This document shows, in pieces, positions 51,283 to 60,044 of a stretch of 64,000 bases of DNA (the first letter of the stretch is position 1; each line of letters begins with the position of its first letter). The notes beneath the pieces are model-generated. The model searched no databases. It was not told the origin of the DNA and saw only the letters and a list, made by a program, of their open reading frames with translations. Origin of the DNA: JAAXIE01 sp965204245 (GTDB lineage Bacteria; Chloroflexota; Dehalococcoidia; Lucifugimonadales; JAAXIE01); contig CBDBED010000012.1 in assembly GCA_965204245.1 (NCBI GenBank), positions 1 to 64,000 on the forward strand, read 5' to 3'. The translations under genes were made by a program, and so were the position numbers.

Positions 51283-51782
51283 GTCACTTCAGGATGTCAT
51301 ATTACTACAGGCAGTGGATGAGACAGTTGTCCCGTTTTGGCCTCATTCCAGTCTCAGTGGTATATCAAGGACAGATACGAATTGGGGTCGAATGAGACAC
51401 CTATCATAGCTGTGGAAAGAGATTTTGTAGCTGGGAAGTGTCTCATTTGTCTCACTGGGGCTGCTTCCAGATATGATTTGGGGGACGCCAGCGAGACAGG
51501 GGTGTGTTGCGATTCGGGGTCTTGGGAGCGCGACACCGCTTCCCCAATTCCCCAACTTTGGTCCTCCTCGTTTTTGGTCAATTCGTTCATGGCAGGTTTG
51601 TGGCAACCGCTGGCCAATGCCCAGCGGTCGGAGCCAGTGAAGACAGCATAGAACGGGCGTACGTATTTGTCAACCGATATTGTCTGTGAACGCCGGGTTT
51701 CGTTGACACCTAAGGGGGCTTTGAATATACTACGAGGGAGGGTCGTCCAAGGCCCTTGTTTCTCATTTGCCTTTCTACTTGG
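51283..51782. other. Intergenic region holding repeat element D
   Basis: 500 bases between thioesterase and tRNA-Ile. The left half (51319-51498) is the private-word element described separately. The right half is AT-moderate and probably contains the tRNA promoter; nothing else was recognised. ORF-like frames overlap the tRNA and are spurious. Confidence 0.5.
51319..51498 (+). repeat. Private-word repeat element D (word TGTCTCA / TGAGACA)
   Basis: TGAGACA occurs at 51319 and 51393, and in the reverse sense TGTCTCA at 51439 and 51448 (a 9-bp direct pair); shorter GTCTCA at 51351 and GAGACA at 51493 also occur. Between them are CAGATACGAATT (51372), CATAGCTG (51405), TGTAGCTG (51426) and CAGATAT (51468). 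The order of constant octamer, inverted word, octamer, octamer, direct word pair is the same as in the array at 61454-61961, but with a different word. Confidence 0.85.
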
Positions 51783-51859
51783 GGGCCCGTAGCTCAGGTG
51801 GTTAGAGCGCAGTCCTGATAAGACTGAGGCCGATAGTTCGAGTCTATCCGGGCCCACCA
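51783..51859 (+). tRNA. tRNA-Ile (anticodon GAT)
   Basis: Complete cloverleaf: acceptor GGGCCCG pairs CGGGCCC; D arm GCTC/GAGC; anticodon stem CAGTC/GACTG with loop CTGATAA (anticodon GAT); T arm GATAG-TTCGAGT-CTATC. Discriminator A, and CCA is encoded. A degenerate copy lies at 56111-56186. Confidence 0.96.
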
Positions 51860-51959
51860 AACTGAACTAAATTAAGAACTTCTTGGAACTGATTCGCGTT
51901 GGCCCTGTAGCCCTGTCCCTTTCCAAGGAATTCACGACGATGTCCGCCCTCCACTCGGG

Positions 51960-53066
51960 TCAGCCCCTGCCCGCACTTTGGCGCTGCGGTGCGCGGCGGC
52001 GAGCGCGGTTATCTCGGCCTTTTGTTTGTTCAATCCGCCAAACCGTCACACCACCGCGGGCGTCGAAGGCGGCAAGCGCGCCCCCATCGGGCCGCCAGTA
52101 CAACTTGGCTACCGGGTCCCCTACATCCTGGGCCCCTATGCGGCCGCCTTTTCCATTTCTCCGAAGGTCCCACACAACCACTGAGCCATCACGTCCCCCC
52201 GATGCCAACCGCATGGCCCCGGGAGCGAAGGCAAGCGTTGTGATGGGTCGCTCATGAAACTCCAGGACGCCAGGTGTCGTACCTTCGGGACCCTTGCCCC
52301 GGAAACTCCAGACGGTCACCGTCGGCCCACCACCGGTGGCCAAAAGGGTGTTGGTATCGTCAAAAGCCAGGGCCGAGGGCTTGGCAGGATATCCGAACAT
52401 CTCAGAGTCCATCTCCGTTGAGCGACGCCAGAAATGCACCGAGTTGTCCTGGCTGCCGCAGGCTACGATACCCCCATCCGAGCTCAGGACCATCGACACC
52501 AGAGACCCCTGCCACTCCAGCTGCTGGCGCACATCGCCGGTGGCTGCCTCGAAGAACGTCACTCGACCGTAACAGGCCGTTGCCAGCTCTTCTATGCCTG
52601 ACCAAGCGATGGCACTGACGGTGCTGGGGTGATCATCGGACCGCCAGACCTCCGCGCCGTCCGCGGCATACGCGTGAACCCGCCGGGAGCAGGAGGCCGC
52701 CAATAGTTGGCCGTCCGGCGACCACGCCACGTTTTCCACCCAATCGCTACCGACGTCGATAGCCCGGCTTATCTGACCTTCGGCGGCGTTCCAGATTAAG
52801 ACATGTCCATCCTGTCCGGCCGTTGCGAACCCGCTTCCGCTTGGGTGGATTGCCATCGAGAGCACACCACCGTCATGGGCCCCGCGCCGCTCCCAAGCGG
52901 TCGCGCCAGACTCCCCGTCGAATGCGTAGACGCCGCCCGCGGTATCGCTGGCCACCAGCACCTGACCTCCCAGGCTCCAACCCCCAGCGATAGCATAGTC
53001 ACCGAGCACCGCCCACCAGCCCCGGCGAAGAACGCCCATTGGGCTGACGGGATTTACACCAGACAT
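51960..53066 (-). CDS. WD40-repeat beta-propeller protein
   Basis: A protein of about 368 residues made of WD40-type blades, a scaffold for protein binding. ATG at 53066 has GGGAGGGG eight bases upstream; it overlaps the 3' end of the cobW-like gene by 13 bases. Blades can be followed by WD-like ends: SIGSG-type GATAWERR, ATAGQDGHVLIWNAAEG, LAASCSRRVHAYAADG, ACGSQDNSVHFWRRS, LATGGGPTVTVWSFRG, LASGGRDGSVVVWDLRR and LAAFDARGGVTVWRIEQ: seven, the usual propeller number. No signal peptide. The coupling to a CobW gene suggests a shared metal-related function, as CobW-WD40 pairs are known in some bacteria; the partner is however broken here. Confidence 0.85.
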   Translation of the reverse strand: MSGVNPVSPMGVLRRGWWAVLGDYAIAGGWSLGGQVLVASDTAGGVYAFDGESGATAWERRGAHDGGVLSMAIHPSGSGFATAGQDGHVLIWNAAEGQISRAIDVGSDWVENVAWSPDGQLLAASCSRRVHAYAADGAEVWRSDDHPSTVSAIAWSGIEELATACYGRVTFFEAATGDVRQQLEWQGSLVSMVLSSDGGIVACGSQDNSVHFWRRSTEMDSEMFGYPAKPSALAFDDTNTLLATGGGPTVTVWSFRGKGPEGTTPGVLEFHERPITTLAFAPGAMRLASGGRDGSVVVWDLRRNGKGGRIGAQDVGDPVAKLYWRPDGGALAAFDARGGVTVWRIEQTKGRDNRARRRAPQRQSAGRG

Positions 53067-54479
53067 GCTTCGAACCCCTCCCGCATACTCTGTCCATCGA
53101 GGTTGCGTCCGATGAAGACGAGCTGATTGCGGCGAGGAGCATCGCCCCATTCGCGGTCCGGTTGGCCGTCAAAGAGCATGTGAACCCCTTGGAAGACGAA
53201 GCGACGGGACTCCCCCGCGACGCTGATGAAACCCTTCATTCGGAAGATGTCTACCCCGCGCTCGCGGAGCAGTTGGCCAATCCAAGCGTTGAGTTTTTGG
53301 GGGTCGGCGTCGCCGTCTATCTCAATCGAGATAGAGCCCACCTCGTCGTCGTGTTCGTGCTGGGCGACCCAAGTGCGCTCGGCCTCGAAGTGACTGCCGC
53401 TCCCTTGATGCGTTGTGTGTCTGTCTCTGTCTCTTCGCAGGCAGGCTCGGAGCAAAAGTTGCCCCCAGTTTGAAAGCCGCTCCATCCGCGTTCCTCAGTT
53501 GAAGATCGAACTCCTCCGCGAGGTGCTGCGCATAGAGACCAAACAGCCCCGGCGCATCGACCTCAAAGAAGAACGACTTGCGTCCTGGAGAATCGAGCCG
53601 GAGGTTCACATGCTTTCCGATGGGAATCTCTTCCCCTGGATGAATGATGTCCGCAGGTTCGGCGTACTGCCGCACGCACCACTCGGCACCCTCCCGGAGG
53701 GCAGCGTCATCAGTGTCCTGATTGGGTACGACGACGAGCGACATCGCCGGATCAGGTCCATCGGCGAGGTTGAGTTCGTAGCGGCCCACATCGAGCGAAT
53801 AGACTCCCGTCCATTCGAATGGGTACTCGGGTTCGAGGAACGTAGGACGACGCTCGAGCACTTGATCCAAATCGAAGGCACTGAGATCGAGAACAGTGTC
53901 GACGGGTACGTTCGCTCGCTCGCTGCGCACGACCCGCGCCATCCGGTTCATGCCTCGGAGCCGAGCTTCGAGACCGTCGAGGGCCTCGTCGTTGACGAGG
54001 TCCGTCTTGTTGAGGAGGAGGACGTCTGCAAACGCGATTTGCTCCGTGCTTTCGTCGCTTCGGCCCAGCTGCTGCTCAATGTGGGCTGCATCGACGAGGG
54101 TGACGATCCCGTTCAAGCGCGTATTCAGCTCGAAGCTCGTCGTCCATGAAGAACGTCTGAGCGACGGGGCCGGGGTCGGCAAGCCCTGTGGTCTCCACCA
54201 ACACATAGTCGAACTTGTCGCGGCGCTTATTGAGATTGTTGAGCACCCGAATCAAGTCGCCGCGCACCGTGCAGCAGATGCATCCGTTCGACATCTCGAA
54301 GACTTCCTCATCAGCGTTGATGACGAGGGCTTGATCGATGCCGACCTCCCCATACTCGTTTTCAATCACGGCAATGCGCTTCCCGTGCTCCTCGGTCAGG
54401 ATGCGGTTGAGCAGGGTCGTCTTGCCGGAGCCGAGAAAGCGGTGAGTATGGTAACAGGCACTTTGCGTTGCGTTTCCAT
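53054..54479 (-). pseudogene. CobW/P47K (COG0523) GTPase with three frameshifts
   Basis: The start ATG at 54479 has AAGGAGGATTCCAG and gives METQRKVPVTILT. One G is missing near 54449 in the P-loop, where GFLGSGKTTLLNRIL would be restored in the next frame. From there EEHGKRIAVIENEYGEVGID and MSNGCICCTVRGDLIRVLN (the GCxCC metal motif) and VETTGLADPGPVAQ follow. A second shift (extra base) near 54118 leads to NGIVTLVDAAH, LLNKTDLV and the rest of the GTPase. A third near 53425 leads to the CobW_C domain (HFEAERTWVAQHEHDDEVGSISIEIDGDAD...FRMKGFISVAG...QLVFIGRNLD). Otherwise the reading is well conserved. COG0523 proteins are metallochaperones. Either decay or sequence error. Confidence 0.85.
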
Positions 54480-54494
54480 CTGGAATCCTCCTTC

Positions 54495-54527
54495 AAACCT
54501 TATCGATACAATGTATCGATAAGGTTT
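54495..54527. promoter_or_regulatory. Perfect 33-bp palindrome upstream of the cobW-like gene (putative operator)
   Basis: AAACCTTATCGATACA (54495-54510), one base (A), then its exact reverse complement (54512-54527). It lies 15 bases before the cobW-like ATG and so covers the 5' leader or promoter region. A 16-bp perfect inverted repeat next to a COG0523 gene is what a metal-responsive repressor site (for example of a Fur/Zur- or MarR-like protein) would look like. The regulator is not identified. It is short-looped, so it could form a hairpin in RNA too. Confidence 0.7.
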
Positions 54528-54636
54528 AGGTGAGCGTACACTGCTGGTTCTGTGGCTGTCAACTAGTCGAATTGACGGGGGGCTAAGCCCCTTTTCTTTG
54601 GCAAACGCAGTGTTATTGTTGGTGGACAGGTGAATT

Positions 54637-56106
54637 ATGCGGACAGGGGCAGAGTATAGAGAGAGTTTGCGGGATGGGCGTGATGTGTGGGTGATGGGCG
54701 AGGGGGCGGTTGCGGACGTTACGACGGACCGGGCGACCTCGGCAATGGTGAATGAGTATGTCCGGTGGTATGACCGGCATTTCGAGGCTGAATGGCAGGA
54801 TATTCTCATGGCCCCGCCGGATGGTGAGGGCAGCGTCGTCCTCTTGCTTTTGTCCCGCCCAAGACGTCCGGGGACTTGGTGCGCTTGGGGAAGGCAATCA
54901 GTGCGGTCCATGCCTTGGCGGGGGGAACATGACGCACAAACCCAGGCTATGGGGCGTTGATTGCCCTTGGGATGGTGAACGTCCTGAAGGAGTTGAACAA
55001 CTCTGCGGAAGAGATTGAGGCGGCGGAGGCGTATCTGGAGTCCTTGGCGGAGAGCGGCAGGTTTCTGACGTTCGCCGGGGCGGGAACACTGATCGGGACG
55101 CGAATGAGGCAGGCAGAGGACGAGCGGGCGGCGATCCGACTGGTCAGGGAGACGGCTGACGGCATCGTGGTGAGCGGCAAGCTGCAGATGCACACCAGCA
55201 CGCCCTTCGCAGAGGAGTTGCTGGGTGACGTGCAGGGACGAGTTGCCACTGCACAACGGGAGGTTCCAATGGTTTATCGTGCCGGTGAATTCCCCAGGGT
55301 TGCGAGTGGTGGCGCGGCGAGTGGCATCCAGGCATGAGAACCCGTTTTTGGCACCGTTGAGCAGCCGGTTTGATGAGCTGGATGCCATGGTCTGGATGGA
55401 TGAAGTATTCGTGCCCCGCTCGCGGGTGTTTGCTGCGGAACCGCTGATGGCGAACCTGTCGAAACGCCAGTCGCTGGTGTCGTGGCTGCTGTGGCACCAC
55501 AGCTATGGGTGGCTGGCCAAGGCGGAACTGAGCTTGGGTCTGGCGCTGGCCTTGACGGAGGTCATGGGGTTGAAGGGCAATCCGCAGACGACGGAGCAGT
55601 TGGTGGAGATGACGGTGAACGTGCAGACGACGCGCACGTGCATGATGGCAGCGGAACTGGACCCGGAGACGACGGCGGGCGGGCATGCGCTGCCCAACCA
55701 ACTGCATCTGGCGGCTGCGGGGATCAATACGCTGAAGGTCCGGCAGCGAATGACGGAGATTCTGCGGGGACTTCCGGGTTCGTCGCTGGTCAACGCGCCG
55801 GCTGACACTGACTTCGCAGACCCGGTGATGGCTGCCGAACTGGAGGATGCTTTCGGCGGGGGCGGCTATAGTGCGTTGCAAAGGGCGGCGCTGTTGCAGT
55901 TGACGTGGGACCAGGTGTCGTCGGGCCTGGACGGGCGGGAGTCGGCATTTGAGTTGCATGCCAGTGGCGGGCTGGAGGTATGGAGGCGGCGGTTGTGGGC
56001 TTGGTTTGAGAGGCGTGAGGAGTTGGCGAATGGGGTGCAAGGGTTAGTGGATGTGGAGTTGCCGGAGATGGATATGAAGGGGTTGCAGCCGCCGCGGGTG
56101 CGGTAG
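54637..56106 (+). pseudogene. 4-hydroxyphenylacetate 3-monooxygenase-like (HpaB) gene with at least four frameshifts
   Basis: The ORF starts MRTGAEYRESLRDGRDVWVMG, the typical HpaB-family opening, and continues VNEYVRWYDRHFEAEWQDIL. A shift near 54840 is needed to read AFVPPKTSGDLVRLGKAISAVHALAGG; another near 54923 gives NMTHKP; a third near 54948 gives GYGALIALGMVNVLKELN. A fourth near 55220 joins ELPLHNGRFQWFIVPVNSPGLRVVARR, after which PFLAPLSSRFDELDAMVWMDEVFVPRSRVF and the whole C-terminal acyl-CoA-dehydrogenase-like domain are intact to 56106. These are FADH2-dependent phenol hydroxylases. Because the next gene upstream also has several indels, local decay or local sequencing error is likely. 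Confidence 0.8.
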
Positions 56107-56110
56107 GTTG

Positions 56111-56186
56111 GTCGTTCTCGCTGTGGGTGGTTAGGACGCGGTTTTGATATGATCGACGTCGATAGTTCGAGTAGGTCCGGGCACCA
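56111..56186 (+). pseudogene. Degenerate copy of tRNA-Ile
   Basis: Aligned base for base with the real tRNA-Ile at 51783-51859: GGTGGTTAG in the D arm, TTTTGATA around the anticodon, and GATAGTTCGAGT in the T arm are retained, ending in GGTCCGGGC-ACCA. The acceptor stem and anticodon stem no longer pair, so it is not a functional tRNA. It is 76 bases against 77. It is followed immediately by an AT-richer gene, as expected for an attachment-site relic. Confidence 0.75.
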
Positions 56187-56258
56187 AGCTTACGCTCTTG
56201 TTGGCGTTCCCCACAACAGTCTAGAGACCAGTATTGATGAACCTCAGGTGAATTGCGC

Positions 56259-58019
56259 ATGAATCAACAATTCTCACGACTCGAGACTAGGGTGAGGGTA
56301 CCTCTCACTTGGGAAGTTATGTACAACCGCACAGTCTCGGAAACCGATTTCCTCCGGGTGATTAACAAATTGCCCGTGACCCAAGTATTGCCGGGGCTCA
56401 TCACACTGCTACAGCACGGCGATGCTAGTGAACCACCCGGTTATAGTACACTGGACAGCCGTGTGTCCAATATTTTCGCTACTGACAAGGCACGCCGCAT
56501 TACGGAGAGGTTATCTATAGGAAACGAGTGGATATTCTTCTCTAAGTGGCAACTATTATTCGCAATAAAGCTCCTTTGTATTTTCGGCTGCTATGACCCC
56601 GATCGAATGCGAGTTAGTGACAACGATGTTCTCGATTTCTTGATGATGACCAACGGATTCTATCCTCACGGTGAATCTGAGACGACCACGTCGTCGGACG
56701 TCGAAGGTATACTAAAAAAGCTCACTTTATTGAGTTACTCACTGATTCAGCATGAACGTCCTCAAAGCTTGATAGGCAGGTATTCGGAGCTCTTTGGTCG
56801 GCTCGCAATGCCCGTCAATCAGAGCGAATTCGTTAGCTGGGTAGACATTCAGGAGGTAATGGAGACCAAGTTAGGCGTTCGCTTAGAGGCCTTCAAGGCG
56901 TTGCTGTTCGTCTTGTACGGCAATGCAACTGCCAGTTCGTCGTGGCCAGACAATGGTACGCCTCTACCGCAGCTTAGCGCGCTAAACCCCGACCGTTACT
57001 TCATGGAAATGAATGTTCCACAAGAGGAGCGCAATCGTATATTAGAACTTGTAACTACTTCTCCCGACCAAATCCGACAAGAACATCTGGAAGCTTACGG
57101 TAACGGAATTGGCAACCCGGTCGACGTCCGTGTTCTCCTGAGAAGGCCAGTAATGATGTTCCCTAATGGCGCCCTAGCAGGGATATCAGGCCAGCTGCTC
57201 ATCCAGCGGTACACGTGTGGGCTGTACTGGGACATTCACGATGCACTGCCAGGTGATACAAGCATAGCCCCGAATCGTCGACGGTTCCAGACTTTCTTCG
57301 GGGAGCTCCATGAGCGATATGGACGTGATGTATTGGGGCGCATAGAAGCTGCCCAAGTCAAAAAACACAGGAAGATCCGCTTGCTGTCAGAACACCACTA
57401 TTCTTCGGGAAGGGGAACAAACCCAGATAGCTTGATGATCGAGACCAGAGGAAGACACAATACGCGGTGCACACTCTTTGAGTTCAAAGTCGGTCGACCA
57501 CGGTACAAAGACACCATTCTTGAAGGCGATGTGCAAGCTTTCCATGATGACCTTCGCCAAAAGATCGAGGACGGACTGGATCAAGAAATTGACTTCTACC
57601 GGCAATTGCAAAGCAATCAGCGTCAGATACCTGAATTATCTATGCAAGGCACAATGCGGTGGTTTTTCGTCATCGTGGTTACGGATCCTTTCCCCATGAT
57701 GGGCATCCTTTTGGAACCGTTGCGAAGCAAATTGAACGACTTGCCTGAATTAACTAACGTCCAAAGGTATGGGCCATTTTTGTTGAGCCTTGCGGAGCTT
57801 GAACAACTCGAAACGCTTCCGGAGTGGAGAGTTTCGGAGTTGCTTATTGATTGGAATGACGGACCACATCGCGATTGGCCTTTCAACACGTTCTATGCCT
57901 ATCGCATCAAGGGTCAACCAAGAAGCAACCTACATGTGGCGCAGTTAGCCGAAGAGGATTTCGACAGAGTTAAGAAAACTCTCTTGGGTGACCCAAGTGA
58001 GCAGGGCAATGCACGGTAG
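56259..58019 (+). CDS. Unknown protein with PD-(D/E)xK nuclease-like motif
   Basis: A 586-residue soluble protein I do not recognise as a named family. ATG at 56259 has AGGTGA seven bases upstream. Residues about 1-380 are mostly helical with no clear motif. Near 388-412, NPDSLMIE is followed after about 15 residues by LFEFKVGRPRYKD: an Asp, then beta-strand E-F-K, the pattern of PD-(D/E)xK nucleases. A helix with FHDDLRQKIEDGLDQEIDFYRQL comes next, as in such folds, then RWFFVIVVTDPFPMMGILLEP. Codon use is markedly AT-richer than in neighbours (many TTT, AAA, ATT), so it was probably acquired. It follows the tRNA-Ile relic, and no modification enzyme or partner is adjacent. Function unknown; a defence or restriction-like nuclease is a guess. 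Confidence 0.7.
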   Translation: MNQQFSRLETRVRVPLTWEVMYNRTVSETDFLRVINKLPVTQVLPGLITLLQHGDASEPPGYSTLDSRVSNIFATDKARRITERLSIGNEWIFFSKWQLLFAIKLLCIFGCYDPDRMRVSDNDVLDFLMMTNGFYPHGESETTTSSDVEGILKKLTLLSYSLIQHERPQSLIGRYSELFGRLAMPVNQSEFVSWVDIQEVMETKLGVRLEAFKALLFVLYGNATASSSWPDNGTPLPQLSALNPDRYFMEMNVPQEERNRILELVTTSPDQIRQEHLEAYGNGIGNPVDVRVLLRRPVMMFPNGALAGISGQLLIQRYTCGLYWDIHDALPGDTSIAPNRRRFQTFFGELHERYGRDVLGRIEAAQVKKHRKIRLLSEHHYSSGRGTNPDSLMIETRGRHNTRCTLFEFKVGRPRYKDTILEGDVQAFHDDLRQKIEDGLDQEIDFYRQLQSNQRQIPELSMQGTMRWFFVIVVTDPFPMMGILLEPLRSKLNDLPELTNVQRYGPFLLSLAELEQLETLPEWRVSELLIDWNDGPHRDWPFNTFYAYRIKGQPRSNLHVAQLAEEDFDRVKKTLLGDPSEQGNAR

Positions 58020-58086
58020 CCCACGGGAGCGGGTGTAGCAGCGGGTTGGTGTTGAAGGGGTGGGGGTTGGGTGATACAACGGCGGG

Positions 58087-59367
58087 ATGCGGTTGATACC
58101 GATTGTGCCGGCTGGGATGGTGTATGCGGTCGCGCCGACTGCTGCGGTGATCATGGGCGACTCGCTGATGTATGTGGTGTTGCCGGTGGCGGCGGTGGAG
58201 TTTGGGGCGGGTGAGCAGTTCGGGCTGGCGGCGTCGTTCTGGATAGGGTTTGCGCTCAGCATAAACAGGTTCATACGGCTGGCCAGCAATGCCTTGGCTG
58301 CGGTGGTGTACCAGCGGCTGGGGATGCGCTGGCCTTTTGTTGTGTCCATTGGCGTCGGGGCGCTGACGACGCTGGCATACGGGTTGGCGAGCGGTCTGGT
58401 GGCGCTGCTGCTGGCGAGGGCGTTGTGGGGGGTGTCGTATTCGCATATGCGGCTGGCTGCGCAACTGACGGCGTTCGAGGTGGGGACGGGGGAGATGCGG
58501 GGCAGGCTGATGGGGTTTTTCAATTCGGGGCAGCGGCTGGGCAGCTTGGTGGCGGTGACGGCTGGGGCGGCGCTTTTTCAATTGACGTCGCGGGAGGTGA
58601 CGTTCGTGGCACTGGCGGGGGTGGGGCTGGTGGGGATGCTGATTGCGACGCAGGCACCGGACTTGAGGCCGGAGAGGGTGCTGGCTGAGGGTGGAGGACT
58701 GGCAAGGAGGCTGAACCCTTGGACCTTGGCGATTTCGAGGATACCGGGGTATGGGGCACGACTGAGGGCGCAGTTGCTGTCGATCAGCTTGATGCGGTTT
58801 GCGACGGCGTTCGGGGCGAACGGGCTGGCGATCGCGACGGTGGCGCCGTATCTGACGGAGTTCGCGGATGAGAACGAGCGGGTGCTGGGAGGGTCGCTGG
58901 GGGTGGTGACGCTGGCGGGATTGCTGGTGGGTCTAAGGTGGGCTTCGGACTTGGGGCTTGGGGTGCCGCTGGGGCATGTGTCGGACCGGGTGGGGAGGCG
59001 GCTGTCGATTGCGTATGGGATGGGTGCGATGTTCGCGGCCTTGGCGGTGATAGCGGCGGTGGACTCGGTGGTGGCGGCGATGGTGGGGATCCCAGTGCTG
59101 TTCGTTGCGTCGGTGGGGGTGAATGCGGCGCTGGATGCGGCGATTGGGGAGACATCGCCGGATGAGGCGCGGGCAACGGTGCTGGGGAGGTACTCGACGT
59201 GGCTGGACTTGGGGGCGGCGCTGGGGCCATTCACCGGGTTTTTAATCGCTGATAGAATCGGGTTCCAAGGCGGATTTCTGGTTGCGGCGGTGCTTCTGGC
59301 GGTGACTTGGGGGTTGTATGTGGCTGCGACGGGAAGTCCGATGCGGCAGCGGGGGCGAGGTTCATAA
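58087..59367 (+). CDS. MFS transporter
   Basis: A 426-residue major facilitator superfamily permease with about twelve hydrophobic helices (for example MVYAVAPTAAVIMGDSLMYVVLPVAAVEF, PFVVSIGVGALTTLAYGLASGLVALLLARALWGVSY, VVTLAGLLVGLRWASDLGLGVPLGHV, and the last helix ALGPFTGFLIADRIG). The A-type loop GHVSDRVGRRLSIAYG near residue 300 carries the D-x2-G-R-R motif of MFS proteins in the second half. Drug- or metabolite-efflux type is likely, but the substrate cannot be told. ATG at 58087; the sequence around it is very G-rich. The gene is extremely GC-rich compared with its upstream neighbour, showing a sharp boundary at about 58020. Confidence 0.9.
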   Translation: MRLIPIVPAGMVYAVAPTAAVIMGDSLMYVVLPVAAVEFGAGEQFGLAASFWIGFALSINRFIRLASNALAAVVYQRLGMRWPFVVSIGVGALTTLAYGLASGLVALLLARALWGVSYSHMRLAAQLTAFEVGTGEMRGRLMGFFNSGQRLGSLVAVTAGAALFQLTSREVTFVALAGVGLVGMLIATQAPDLRPERVLAEGGGLARRLNPWTLAISRIPGYGARLRAQLLSISLMRFATAFGANGLAIATVAPYLTEFADENERVLGGSLGVVTLAGLLVGLRWASDLGLGVPLGHVSDRVGRRLSIAYGMGAMFAALAVIAAVDSVVAAMVGIPVLFVASVGVNAALDAAIGETSPDEARATVLGRYSTWLDLGAALGPFTGFLIADRIGFQGGFLVAAVLLAVTWGLYVAATGSPMRQRGRGS

Positions 59368-59418
59368 TGACGGTGGCCTTGGCGTGCTTGGGCATGTTGG
59401 GGAGCAGGGAGTTGGAGA

Positions 59419-59943
59419 GTGGCAGCGACGGATTCGGTGATGTATTCGCTGGAGCGGAACTGGGAGATGGTGGAGGCGGCAATCGCGGAGTTGGACTATG
59501 AGACGATGGCGCGGCAGCCGAACGAGCACAGCAACTCGATTGCGTGGATATTCAGCCACATCAGCCGGGTGACGGATATGTTCATCATGCGGAGGCTGCA
59601 GGAGAAGACGGAGTTGTGGTTCAGCGAGGGGTGGTGCGAGAGGTATGGGATGACGGAGAACGTGGAGGGGCTGGGGATGGGGGCGGATCTGGCGATATGG
59701 AAGGCACCGGCGAAGGAAGTGCAGGTGGGGTATTTCGAGGCGGCGAAGGGGATTGCGCGGGAGTATGTGGGGTCGCTATCGGCGGCGGACTTGGAGAGGC
59801 GGGTGGTGTTTCCGGCGACGGCGCTGAGGCAGGAGCACACGCTGGCGACGGCGCTGGGGCAGTTGGTGCTGGAGAGCGTGGCGCATGGGGGGCAGATTGC
59901 GTATTTGCGAGGGTTCCACCGGGGGACGGGGTGGTACCGGTGA
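59419..59943 (+). CDS. DinB-family (DUF664-like) four-helix protein
   Basis: A 174-residue DinB-like protein, the metal-binding four-helix bundle related to thiol S-transferases (bacillithiol/mycothiol). GTG start at 59419 with GGGAGTTGGAGA upstream. Helix 1 YSLERNWEMVEAAIAELDYETMARQPNEHSNSIAWIFSHISRVTDMFIMRRL holds the first His (SHISR), and the last helix ALGQLVLESVAHGGQIAYLRGFHRGTGWYR holds the His and Q-I-x-x-L-R pattern of the family. A third His is not obvious, so metal binding is incomplete by eye. It follows the MFS gene by 51 bp and may be cotranscribed. Terminator downstream at 59978. Confidence 0.85.
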   Translation: MAATDSVMYSLERNWEMVEAAIAELDYETMARQPNEHSNSIAWIFSHISRVTDMFIMRRLQEKTELWFSEGWCERYGMTENVEGLGMGADLAIWKAPAKEVQVGYFEAAKGIAREYVGSLSAADLERRVVFPATALRQEHTLATALGQLVLESVAHGGQIAYLRGFHRGTGWYR

Positions 59944-59977
59944 TGGGTTAGTGGGGATAGGGGGTGCGCTGGGCATG

Positions 59978-60011
59978 AAGAGCCAGCCGTCTGATTGACG
60001 GCTGGCTCTTT
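59978..60011. terminator. Bidirectional terminator between DinB gene and lipoprotein gene
   Basis: AAGAGCCAGCCGTC (59978-59991) pairs perfectly with GACGGCTGGCTCTT (59997-60010) with a 5-base loop and flanking A and T runs. It lies 34 bases after the DinB stop and 34 bases before the minus-strand lipoprotein's 3' end, so it ends both transcripts. Confidence 0.9.
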
Positions 60012-60044
60012 GGCGTCCCGGGCTTGGATTGGGTTGCTGGGTCG

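Noticed and set aside
54396..55388. Minus-strand frame of 330 codons that ends in METQRKVPVTILT
   Set aside because: Only its last 26 codons are the true start of the cobW-like gene; the upstream part is antisense to the HpaB-like gene and has no ribosome site.
55144..56040. Minus-strand frame of 298 codons over the HpaB-like gene
   Set aside because: Arg/Gln/His/Pro-rich shadow; the plus strand carries recognisable HpaB sequence in three frames.
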